Of a stretch of DNA of 9,024 nt, positions 1 to 5,838 are shown piece by piece. A model generated the notes under the pieces. It made no database searches. It was not told the DNA's origin and was given only the letters and a program-made list of their open reading frames with translations. The number at the start of each line of letters is the position of its first letter. The first letter of the stretch is position 1. A program made the position numbers and the translations under genes. The DNA comes from Oscillospiraceae bacterium (lineage in GTDB: Bacteria; Bacillota; Clostridia; Oscillospirales; Acutalibacteraceae), in the NCBI GenBank assembly GCA_003517915.1, contig DOZQ01000002.1, positions 1-9,024 on the forward strand, written 5' to 3'.

Positions 1-203
1 GAAAGGCGGAAAACGAAGAGGTGGCACAGGCATTTCTGGGCGGGCGCGGAGATTTTTATCCCGAAGACGCGGGCGCGCTTATAGATGAAAGCGGCGAGGC
101 GGAAAAAGCCTTTGCCGGGGGCGGGGCAGATTTTCTTACACTTATGCCGCACCGCCACGGCACCGGCGGATTTTTTATCGCGGCGATGCGAAAGCGAAAA
201 TGA
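1..203 (+). CDS. rsmB: RsmB, 16S rRNA (cytosine-C5) methyltransferase, C-terminal end only
   Basis: The reading frame is open from the left edge (first full codon at 3) and stops at TGA 201-203, so only about the last 66 residues are present. The visible protein starts K-A-E-N-E-E-V and ends in FLTLMPHRHGTGGFFIAAMR. A late 'ENE..V..FL' segment followed by a closing 'PH..GT.GFFIA.(L/M)' motif is typical of the RsmB/Sun family, in which the last strand of the SAM-dependent Rossmann domain lies near the C-terminus. The family transfers a methyl group to C967 (E. coli numbering) of 16S rRNA. The SAM site and catalytic cysteines lie outside the window. Its position directly before rlmN matches B. 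subtilis and supports the call. The stop codon overlaps an ATG (ATGA, 200-203), hinting at translational coupling to the next frame. Confidence 0.85.
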   Translation, partial: KAENEEVAQAFLGGRGDFYPEDAGALIDESGEAEKAFAGGGADFLTLMPHRHGTGGFFIAAMRKRK

Positions 204-228
204 TTATAAAAAAGGATGTGGGCCGGAC

Positions 229-1263
229 TTGCTGGACATAGGTTCAATGACGCCGGAGGAAATAGCGGTTCGGCTGACCGAAATGGGTCAGCCGGCTTAC
301 AGGGCGGGGCAGATTTTCCGCTGGATTCACTCGGGAACCGGGTCGTTTGACAAAATGACCGACCTGCCGGCGGCTTTAAGGCAGGAGCTTGAGAAAAAAT
401 TTGTCATTTATTCAATTAAAATTGATAAAAAGCTTGTATCCCCGGGGGATAATACGGTAAAATACCTGTATAGGCTTCATGATGGGGAAACGGTCGAGTC
501 GGTGGTCATGCATTATAAGCATGGCAGCAGCGTTTGCATATCCTCTCAGGTGGGCTGCAAGATGGGATGCGGCTTTTGTGCCACCGGACTTGGCGGATTT
601 ACGCGAAATCTCACTGCGTCAGAGATGCTCGCACAGATTATGGCCGCGAAAAAAGATTTGTCCATAGATATAAATCACGCGGTGCTAATGGGTATGGGTG
701 AGCCTTTGGATAATTTTGAGGCGCTCAGCCGCTTTCTCACGCTGGTCTCGCATCCTCAGGGACTGGCCATAAGCAGGCGCCACATATCGGTTTCGACCTG
801 CGGGCTTGTGGACGGCATTTATAAGCTGATGGAGACAAAGCCGCAGTGTACCCTTTCGGTTTCGCTGCACGCGCCGGATGACGAGCTGCGCTCACGGCTT
901 ATGCCGGTAAACCGCAGATGGAACATAAAGGAACTGCTGGACGCCTGCCGGCGCTTTACCAAAGAAACCGGGCGGCGCGTATCCTTTGAATACGCGCTTA
1001 TAAAAGACTTGAACGATGCGGAGGAGCAGGCTGTGAGGCTTGCGGCGCTATTGAGGGGGATGAAGGCTCATTTGAATCTGATTCCCATGAACGCCGTCAA
1101 AGAGACCCCTTACCGCAAAAGCGACAGAAAACGGATTATGTGCTTTTTTAAGGTTTTGACAAACGCAGGGATAAATGTTACAATACGCAGGACACTTGGC
1201 GCGGACATAGGTGCCTCATGCGGGCAACTGCGCGGAAAATCCCCGAATAATACTGACATATGA
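229..1263 (+). CDS. rlmN: RlmN, dual-specificity 23S rRNA A2503 / tRNA A37 C2-methyltransferase (radical SAM)
   Basis: With the TTG start at 229 the protein has 344 residues, the usual family length. The N-terminal (L)LDIGSMTPEEI followed by GQPAYRAGQIFRWIH is the RlmN accessory domain. The radical SAM 4Fe-4S motif is C110-x3-C114-x2-C117 (CKMGCGFC), inside CISSQVGCKMGCGFCATG. Cys103 and Cys331 (in GADIGASCGQLRG) match the two mechanistic cysteines known in E. coli RlmN (C118 and C355), so the enzyme looks active. It makes 2-methyladenosine at A2503 in the peptidyl-transferase centre; in E. coli it also acts on tRNA. The frame stays open upstream to 85, but that part overlaps rsmB and does not resemble RlmN. 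The start is uncertain: AAGGA (212-216) lies 12 bases before TTG 229, and ATG 247 is an alternative. A 13-codon frame at 200-241 couples to the rsmB stop. The gene ends 24 bases before stp. Confidence 0.95.
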   Translation: MLDIGSMTPEEIAVRLTEMGQPAYRAGQIFRWIHSGTGSFDKMTDLPAALRQELEKKFVIYSIKIDKKLVSPGDNTVKYLYRLHDGETVESVVMHYKHGSSVCISSQVGCKMGCGFCATGLGGFTRNLTASEMLAQIMAAKKDLSIDINHAVLMGMGEPLDNFEALSRFLTLVSHPQGLAISRRHISVSTCGLVDGIYKLMETKPQCTLSVSLHAPDDELRSRLMPVNRRWNIKELLDACRRFTKETGRRVSFEYALIKDLNDAEEQAVRLAALLRGMKAHLNLIPMNAVKETPYRKSDRKRIMCFFKVLTNAGINVTIRRTLGADIGASCGQLRGKSPNNTDI

Positions 1264-1287
1264 TTGGTATAAGCAGGGAGGGAAATC

Positions 1288-2016
1288 ATGAGGATCTCCA
1301 GTAAAACCGACATTGGCCTGGTGCGTTTATCCAACCAGGATACCTATTCTACCGGTGAGCTGCCGGGGAACGCGGTTTATGCCGCCGTGTGCGACGGCAT
1401 GGGCGGGGCGGCCGGCGGCAATATAGCGTCCGAGACGGCGGTTCGCATTATTTCCGAACAGCTTACGGTCTGTTACCGTGAGGGAATGGGCTCCAACTCC
1501 ATAAAAAATATGCTGTGTTCGGCCATGGAGGCCGCCAACATAGGCATTTATGATCTTGCGAATTCCATAGACGGGTTAAAGGGCATGGGTACTACGGCAG
1601 TGGTTGTGCTGCTGTCGGGTTCGACGGCTCATGTCGTTCATTCGGGCGACAGCCGAGCCTATCTTGTAAGGAACTCCGAGCTGACGCAGATAACAAAGGA
1701 TCATTCAGTTGTTCAAACCATGGTTGACAGGGGGGATATTTCCCCTGACGCGGCGCAGGCGCATCCCAATAAAAATGTTATAACAAGCGCGCTTGGCGTC
1801 GACAGCCATGTTGATATAGATTATAATGAGGTGCATGTGGGCAGGGGTGAGTCGGTTCTCATCTGCACTGACGGATTGACGAACTATGTAAGCGACGAGA
1901 AGATATTTGAGACCCTTACATTATTTGAGTTTTATGAATATCCCGACAGGCTTATTGAGCTTGCCTTCGCGGGCGGCGGCGGCGACAATGTCACCGTGGT
2001 CGTAATAGCGGAGTAG
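1288..2016 (+). CDS. prpC: PP2C-family Ser/Thr protein phosphatase (Stp/PrpC), partner of PrkC
   Basis: This 242-residue protein is a complete bacterial PPM/PP2C phosphatase. Motifs in order: R13-x-S-N16-Q17-D18 near the N-terminus, the metal site C35-D36-G37-M-G-G, G99-M-G-T-T103, S119-G-D121-S-R, an Asp/His segment T136-K-D-H139-S, T194-D195-G-L-T and the closing G232-D233-N-V-T. D18, D36, D195 and D233 are the expected Mn/Mg ligands, and D121 matches the third-metal aspartate. There is no signal peptide or membrane segment, so it acts in the cytosol. The family removes phosphate from Ser/Thr residues on the adjacent PASTA kinase and on its substrates (translation GTPases and cell-wall or division proteins in other Firmicutes). 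GGGAGGG lies just before ATG 1288. A 45-base gap leads to prkC, and the pair is almost certainly co-transcribed. Confidence 0.95.
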   Translation: MRISSKTDIGLVRLSNQDTYSTGELPGNAVYAAVCDGMGGAAGGNIASETAVRIISEQLTVCYREGMGSNSIKNMLCSAMEAANIGIYDLANSIDGLKGMGTTAVVVLLSGSTAHVVHSGDSRAYLVRNSELTQITKDHSVVQTMVDRGDISPDAAQAHPNKNVITSALGVDSHVDIDYNEVHVGRGESVLICTDGLTNYVSDEKIFETLTLFEFYEYPDRLIELAFAGGGGDNVTVVVIAE

Positions 2017-2061
2017 ACAAAAGAGGTTCAACTATTATTTCCAGAAGGGTGATGGAATAAA

Positions 2062-4086
2062 ATGGATAAATACGTAGGAAAACGTTTGGACGGACGTTAC
2101 GAGATCAGGGAGATTATCGGCGTCGGCGGCATGGCAGTGGTTTATAAGGCCTATGACAGCATTGACGGAAGGACTGTCGCCGTTAAAATTCTGAAAGAGG
2201 AATTTTTAAAAAACGACGAATTCCGGCGCCGGTTTAAAAATGAGTCAAAGGCCATAGCTGTGCTCTCCCATCCCAATATAGTAAAGGTCTACGATGTTAG
2301 TTTTGGGGATCTGATTCAGTATATTGTAATGGAATATATTGAAGGCACCACACTCAAGCAGTACATTGAAAGCCGCGGGATTATACCGTGGCCTGAGGCG
2401 GTGCTTATAACCCGGCAGATTTTGGGGGCGCTCAACCACGCGCATCAAAAAGGCATTGTCCACCGGGATATAAAGCCGCAGAACATCATGATGCTGCCGG
2501 ATAAAACCGTAAAGGTGACCGATTTCGGCATAGCGAGGTTTTCAAGGGACGAGCAGCGTACCATAACCGACAAGGCGATAGGCTCGGTGCATTACATCAG
2601 CCCCGAGCAGGCGCGCGGCGACGCTACCGACGCGAAGGCGGATTTGTATTCGGTTGGGGTGCTGCTGTATGAAATGCTTACCGGATGCCTGCCGTTCGAA
2701 GCCGACAGCGCCGTTTCGGTCGCGATTATGCAGCTGCAGTCCGAGCCGAAAAAACCGCGTGAGATAAACCCGGTTATTCCCGTCGGTCTTGAGCAGATAA
2801 CCATGCACGCTATGGAAAAAACCGTGAACCGCCGGTATGATTCGGCCGCGGCGATGCTCGCCGACCTTGACAAGATACAGCAAAATCCGGACATTACCTT
2901 TAATTACACCTATTTTGTCGACCGCTCACCTACCAAATTTGTGTCGGCGCCGGTTAGGCGTCCGATCTCTACGGTGTCGGCATCCAAGAAAATCGACGAG
3001 CTTTATGACGAAGACGATTATGAGGAGGACAAAAAGAAGACTAAGGTCATACCGATTTTGGCGGCGGTGGCGGCGGCGTTTGTCGTTATCGGTATCATCA
3101 TCTTTTTTGTGTTTTTCGCGAATAATCAGGATGACGTAGCCGAAATACCCTGCCCGAATTTTGTCGGCATGGACTATACCGAGGTTACCACCAGTTCTGA
3201 ATATGCTAATCTGGATATAAAAGTGATAGCGAGGGAAAACAACGCCGAATACGCCTATAACCAGATTTTTTATCAGAGCATTGATCCCGATAGAATGATA
3301 AAGGAAAATCAGACCATAGAGGTAAAGGTATCCAAGGGCATGAAGACGGTTACGGTACCGTCTGATCTTGTCGGGCTCGAAGCCGCCGACGCCGTTCGGC
3401 TGCTGGAGGAGGCCGGTTTTGAAACCGAGGAAATCGACGAAAACAGCGATGATATTGAAGAAGGCCTTGTTACCAGAACCGAGCCGGCATCCGGCGAAGA
3501 GGTGCAGGAAGGCTCCAAGGTGGCCGTGTATGTAAGCCAGGGTCCGGCGGAAAAATTCGAGAATGTACCGAATGTAGTGGGACGTTCGCTGAACGATGCG
3601 AGGAGCATGATCGAGGAAAAAGGCTTTGTCGTCGGCTCCGAGACCCCTAAAGACAGCGACGAACCGGAGGGTACGGTGTTAGAGCAGAATCCCGCCGGGG
3701 GTCAGGCTCTTCTCGGCGAGGCAATAAATCTGGTTTACAGCAACGGCGCGGGAGTCGAAAAAACCGTGACGGTTCAGGTTGACTTGGCTCAAAGCGGTTC
3801 ACAGCGTCCGGCTTCCTTCCAGGTGATGGTGTCACGTGCCGGCAGCAGTGACAATTATGACGGCCAGCGGAATTTTTCCGGTGTCGTATATCCCCTTAAA
3901 GTCACATCCAAAAACGCGACGGAGCAGTTTGACATTTTTCTGGACGGAGAGTTCTATATGACAATAGAAGTGGATATGGAAAATGGGACATACGATACGA
4001 TCGAGGGCCCCGAAAAACCCTTCGATCCGCCGTCCGAACCCGCATTACCGGGATCAAATCAGGGACAGAACAATAACACGCAGTAG
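2062..4086 (+). CDS. prkC: PrkC/Stk1-type membrane Ser/Thr kinase with three PASTA repeats
   Basis: A 674-residue eukaryotic-like kinase. The cytosolic kinase domain (about 10-275) has the glycine loop G20-V-G-G-M-A-V, ATP lysine K42 (VAVKIL), catalytic loop H134-R-D136-I-K-P-Q-N, D154-F-G and activation segment T167-I-T169...G-S-V-H-Y-I-S-P-E, where autophosphorylation is expected. A charged linker (DELYDEDDYEEDKKK) precedes one transmembrane helix (about 330-352). Outside the membrane are three PASTA domains (about 362-426, 428-496 and 500-561), which in this family bind muropeptides or lipid II and tie kinase activity to cell-wall state; in B. subtilis PrkC also senses muropeptides during spore germination. 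Residues 563-674 form an extra region: a predicted beta-rich part, then a Pro/Ser/Asn/Gln-rich tail. The ribosome binding site is modest (GAAGGG, about 12 bases before ATG). stp lies upstream, and likely terminators follow. Confidence 0.97.
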   Translation: MDKYVGKRLDGRYEIREIIGVGGMAVVYKAYDSIDGRTVAVKILKEEFLKNDEFRRRFKNESKAIAVLSHPNIVKVYDVSFGDLIQYIVMEYIEGTTLKQYIESRGIIPWPEAVLITRQILGALNHAHQKGIVHRDIKPQNIMMLPDKTVKVTDFGIARFSRDEQRTITDKAIGSVHYISPEQARGDATDAKADLYSVGVLLYEMLTGCLPFEADSAVSVAIMQLQSEPKKPREINPVIPVGLEQITMHAMEKTVNRRYDSAAAMLADLDKIQQNPDITFNYTYFVDRSPTKFVSAPVRRPISTVSASKKIDELYDEDDYEEDKKKTKVIPILAAVAAAFVVIGIIIFFVFFANNQDDVAEIPCPNFVGMDYTEVTTSSEYANLDIKVIARENNAEYAYNQIFYQSIDPDRMIKENQTIEVKVSKGMKTVTVPSDLVGLEAADAVRLLEEAGFETEEIDENSDDIEEGLVTRTEPASGEEVQEGSKVAVYVSQGPAEKFENVPNVVGRSLNDARSMIEEKGFVVGSETPKDSDEPEGTVLEQNPAGGQALLGEAINLVYSNGAGVEKTVTVQVDLAQSGSQRPASFQVMVSRAGSSDNYDGQRNFSGVVYPLKVTSKNATEQFDIFLDGEFYMTIEVDMENGTYDTIEGPEKPFDPPSEPALPGSNQGQNNNTQ

Positions 4087-4092
4087 AAATTT

Positions 4093-4138
4093 GCCGCGCG
4101 GTCTGCCTTTTCGGTGCTGACTGCGCGGCTGTGATTTT
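4093..4138 (+). terminator. Probable intrinsic terminator after prkC
   Basis: Seven bases after the prkC stop, 4093-4103 pairs with 4119-4129 (11 pairs, one G-T wobble; core GCCGCGC/GCGCGGC), with a 15-base loop. TTTT follows at 4135-4138. The stem is strong, but the T run is short and five bases away, so termination may be partial, leaving some read-through to rsgA. Confidence 0.5.
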
Positions 4139-4140
4139 AC

Positions 4141-4174
4141 CACAGACGCGCGATGCGCGCCTCTGTGCAATTTT
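4141..4174 (+). terminator. Second GC-rich hairpin after prkC, possible terminator
   Basis: CACAGA (4141-4146) pairs with TCTGTG (4162-4167), and inside it CGCGC (4147-4151) pairs with GCGCG (4155-4159), leaving a CC bulge and a GAT loop. TTTT follows at 4171-4174, and TTTT also lies just upstream at 4135-4138. The element could therefore act as a back-up terminator, or it could belong to a repeat family in this genome. Confidence 0.4.
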
Positions 4175-4184
4175 GGGGCGTCGG

Positions 4185-4298
4185 TGTAGGGGCGGCTCTG
4201 TGTGGCCGCCCGCCAGATAAATTACCACCTTTCCGCCTGAGATTATTTTCGCGCAAGTCGATTTTTTCTTAGGAACGACACAGGGGTCGTTCCCTACA
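4185..4298. repeat. MITE-like or REP-like intergenic element with TGTAGGG/CCCTACA ends
   Basis: This 114-bp noncoding stretch starts with TGTAGGG (4185-4191) and ends with the exact reverse complement CCCTACA (4292-4298). Each end leads into its own hairpin: GGGCGGC (4190-4196) with GCCGCCC (4205-4211), loop about 8 bases; and GGAACGAC (4272-4279) with GTCGTTCC (4286-4293), loop 6. The two hairpins differ in sequence and are joined by an AT-richer spacer without an open frame. I see no clear target-site duplication. The architecture is that of a small non-autonomous repeat; only one copy is in this window, so repetition in the genome is inferred. It ends 12 bases before the rsgA ribosome binding site. 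Confidence 0.5.
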
Positions 4299-4324
4299 AA
4301 GACATAATATAAGGAGGTTTTTCG

Positions 4325-5215
4325 TTGCGGGGTTTGATTGTCAAAGCCCTTTCGGGGTTTTATACGGTTGAGTCGGAGGGGGAGCGCTACGTTTGCCGCG
4401 CCAGAGGCATATTTCGAAAGAAGGGTCAGTCTCCGTTTGCAGGCGACACCGTGGAATTTACTCCCGCGCCGGACGAGGAAAGCGAGGGCACGGTCGACAA
4501 GATTATACCCAGAACAAACCTTCTGACAAGGCCGCCGCTTGCGAATGTGTCAAGGCTTTTGATAGTCAGCTCGGTAAAAGCTCCGGTTCCAAACATAACG
4601 CTTATAGACAAGCTGACCGCCATCGCCTGCGACAAGGGTATAACGCCGGCGGTGGTGTTCAATAAATCCGATCTGGACGACGGTTCCGGTTTGTGCTCCA
4701 TATATGAAAAAGCCGGAATATCCGGCATGGTCATATCCTGCGCCACCGGCGAGGGAAAAGACCGGCTGAGGGAGTTTATAAACGCCGGCGGGATAACTGT
4801 GCTCACCGGTAATTCGGGTGTGGGCAAGTCCAGCATATTAAACGCGCTTTATCCGCGCCTTGACCTGCCCACGGGGGAGATCAGCGAAAAGCTGGGAAGG
4901 GGGCGGCACACGACCAGGCATGTGGAACTGTTTAAATGCGGAGGCGGAGGCTATATCGCCGACACGCCGGGTTTTTCGTCTATGGAAACATGGCGCGGCG
5001 AGGTTATTTCAAAAGAAAACCTGCCGCTGGCCTTTCCAGAATTCGCATCCTATCTGGGGAAATGCCGGTTTGTCTCTTGCTCTCACCGGGAGGAAAAGGG
5101 CTGTGCGGTGCGTGAGGCTGTGCAGTCAGGTGATATAGCCGAGAGCCGTTACCGCAGTTATCTTGCCATGTATGACGAGGTCAAGGATATGAACGACTGG
5201 GGGAAAAAGAGATAA
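4325..5215 (+). CDS. rsgA: RsgA, circularly permuted ribosome small-subunit biogenesis GTPase
   Basis: This 296-residue protein has the full RsgA/YjeQ/CpgA layout. An N-terminal OB fold (about 1-65, starting GLIVKALSGFYTVES) is followed by a circularly permuted GTPase domain in which N113-K-S-D116 (G4) comes before the P-loop G162-N-S-G-V-G-K168-S (G1) and D213-T-P-G216 (G3). The switch segment GRGRHTTRHVELF lies between G1 and G3. The C-terminal zinc domain has C247-x4-C252-x-H254-x5-C260. The family binds the 30S subunit late in assembly and uses GTP hydrolysis to release itself and check maturation. The TTG start is preceded by a near-perfect AAGGAGG (4311-4317) at 7 bases, which fixes it. 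Gene order after prkC matches B. subtilis, where CpgA is a PrkC substrate. The repeat and terminator-like hairpins upstream suggest partly separate expression. Confidence 0.96.
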   Translation: MRGLIVKALSGFYTVESEGERYVCRARGIFRKKGQSPFAGDTVEFTPAPDEESEGTVDKIIPRTNLLTRPPLANVSRLLIVSSVKAPVPNITLIDKLTAIACDKGITPAVVFNKSDLDDGSGLCSIYEKAGISGMVISCATGEGKDRLREFINAGGITVLTGNSGVGKSSILNALYPRLDLPTGEISEKLGRGRHTTRHVELFKCGGGGYIADTPGFSSMETWRGEVISKENLPLAFPEFASYLGKCRFVSCSHREEKGCAVREAVQSGDIAESRYRSYLAMYDEVKDMNDWGKKR

Positions 5216-5298
5216 ATCGATTTTTTTGCATAGCAAACATTTTCGGACAGGATACAGGCACGTAAAAATAAAAAAAGCTGAACTTTTCGCCATATGCC

Positions 5299-5374
5299 TG
5301 CGTATACTGGTAAAAGAAACGAATATAGCGGTTCCGGCAACTTAATTATGTTAAGTTGAGCCGCTGTATACGCA
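5299..5374 (+). promoter_or_regulatory. Nested inverted-repeat leader before the small sporulation genes
   Basis: Three collinear stems can form one long structure. The outer stem pairs TGCGTATAC (5299-5307) with GTATACGCA (5366-5374), 9 perfect pairs. The middle stem pairs AGCGG (5327-5331) with CCGCT (5361-5365), contiguous with the outer stem on its right side. The inner stem pairs CAACTTAA (5338-5345) with TTAAGTTG (5351-5358), loop TTATG. The structure ends one base before the GGGAGG ribosome binding site of the next gene, so in RNA it could affect translation. TATACT (5303-5308) inside the left arm also resembles a -10 box, though I see no matching -35, so a DNA operator is an alternative. 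Confidence 0.45.
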
Positions 5375-5392
5375 CGGGAGGCGATGGCAGCA

Positions 5393-5545
5393 GTGAAACG
5401 ACGTTCACGGCACCGCAGCCGGGGGATAATAGTGGTTGCGTTCGGAATCGGGATTATAAGCGCGAATTTTTTTCCGCTTGAACTGCTGGTTTCTCTGAGC
5501 GCTATTGCTTTGGTTCTCATGGGAATAGCCCTGATTAAATGCTGA
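5393..5545 (+). CDS. Unrecognised small membrane protein (50 aa) upstream of spoVM
   Basis: A 50-codon frame starting at GTG 5393 and ending at TGA 5543-5545. The first ten residues are strongly basic (KRRSRHRSR). Then come two hydrophobic stretches (about 11-28 and 31-48) separated by a short F-P-L-E turn, ending I-K-C. This predicts a hairpin of two membrane helices with the basic end in the cytosol. GGGAGG (5376-5381) lies 11 bases before GTG 5393; ATG 5384, in the same frame, would add three residues (MAA) but lies only 2 bases from the Shine-Dalgarno, so GTG is preferred. The gene ends 16 bases before spoVM and shares its downstream terminator, so the two are probably co-transcribed. I do not recognise a named family. 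A sporulation or membrane role is inferred only from position. The antisense frame here lacks any family resemblance. Confidence 0.65.
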   Translation: MKRRSRHRSRGIIVVAFGIGIISANFFPLELLVSLSAIALVLMGIALIKC

Positions 5546-5561
5546 TGCGGAGGTCGGATAG

Positions 5562-5642
5562 ATGAAAGTGGTTGTGGTGAAGAGTCCCCGGATGTTCAGG
5601 GGGATTTTGAGGCTTATATTTAAAATAAAGAAAATTGATTAG
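5562..5642 (+). CDS. spoVM: SpoVM, spore coat-anchoring amphipathic peptide (26 aa)
   Basis: ATG 5562 to TAG 5640-5642 encodes exactly 26 residues, the length of B. subtilis SpoVM. From memory of that peptide I count eight identical positions: M1, K2, K7, P9, G14, I15, R17 and D26, with conservative changes at 6, 10, 16, 19 and 24. Pro9 is the residue known to be needed for recognising the convex forespore membrane. The pattern of basic and hydrophobic residues gives an amphipathic helix that lies flat in the membrane. SpoVM marks the outer forespore membrane and recruits SpoIVA, encoded 1.8 kb downstream here; in B. subtilis it is also a substrate and inhibitor of FtsH. GGAGG (5549-5553) is 8 bases upstream, an ideal spacing. 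The location downstream of rsgA also matches B. subtilis. Mother-cell expression is expected from the family; I could not identify a sigma-E promoter. Confidence 0.9.
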   Translation: MKVVVVKSPRMFRGILRLIFKIKKID

Positions 5643-5694
5643 CGTCTTTGCACATTCCCGAAATACATATTTCAAACGATTTGACCGTAATTTA

Positions 5695-5726
5695 CGCCGG
5701 CTTTTTGAAAGTCGGCGCTTTTTTTT
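5695..5726 (+). terminator. Strong intrinsic terminator after spoVM
   Basis: CGCCGGCTTT (5695-5704) pairs with AAAGTCGGCG (5708-5717), 10 pairs with one G-T wobble and a TTG loop, followed after one C by eight T (5719-5726). This is a textbook Rho-independent terminator. It begins 52 bases after spoVM and separates that unit from sipL-spoIVA. Confidence 0.9.
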
Positions 5727-5838
5727 GCATATCGCCCGTCCCGCGTGAATAGTATGCAGTAGAACATTAATGCTGACCGCCGCGATACTGTTTGGTCAAA
5801 TAGTATTATGCCGGTGATTAGTATAAAGGAGAGATACC
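5727..5838 (+). promoter_or_regulatory. Upstream region expected to hold the sipL-spoIVA promoter
   Basis: Because a strong terminator lies just upstream, sipL needs its own promoter in these 112 bases. The family's known control predicts mother-cell sigma-E, but I cannot place -35 and -10 elements with confidence. Visible features are three TAGTAT copies (5750-5755, 5801-5806 and 5819-5824), the small palindrome TTTGGTCAAA (5791-5800), and the AAGGAG ribosome binding site (5826-5831), 7 bases before ATG 5839. Confidence 0.35.

Noticed and set aside
85..228. Upstream extension of the rlmN frame to 85
   Set aside because: It overlaps the end of rsmB, adds 48 residues unlike RlmN, and would make the protein longer than the family norm.
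2837..3139. 100-codon + strand frame overlapping the prkC linker and membrane segment
   Set aside because: It is an Arg/Ser-rich out-of-frame reading inside prkC, with no independent start signal.
3902..4228. 108-codon antisense frame over the prkC end and the hairpins
   Set aside because: Its sequence derives from prkC and from palindromic noncoding DNA.
5215..5226. AAATCGATTT plus T run at the end of rsgA as a terminator
   Set aside because: The palindrome leaves no room for a loop, so a stable hairpin cannot form.
5228..5258. Possible sigma-E promoter (GCATAGC ... GATACAGG) before the small genes
   Set aside because: Both boxes match the Bacillus consensus poorly and the 16-base spacing is at the upper limit; not strong enough to annotate.
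5158..5520. 120-codon antisense frame across the end of rsgA and the small membrane gene
   Set aside because: It is opposite to all neighbours, resembles no family, and overlaps better-supported + strand genes with good ribosome binding sites.
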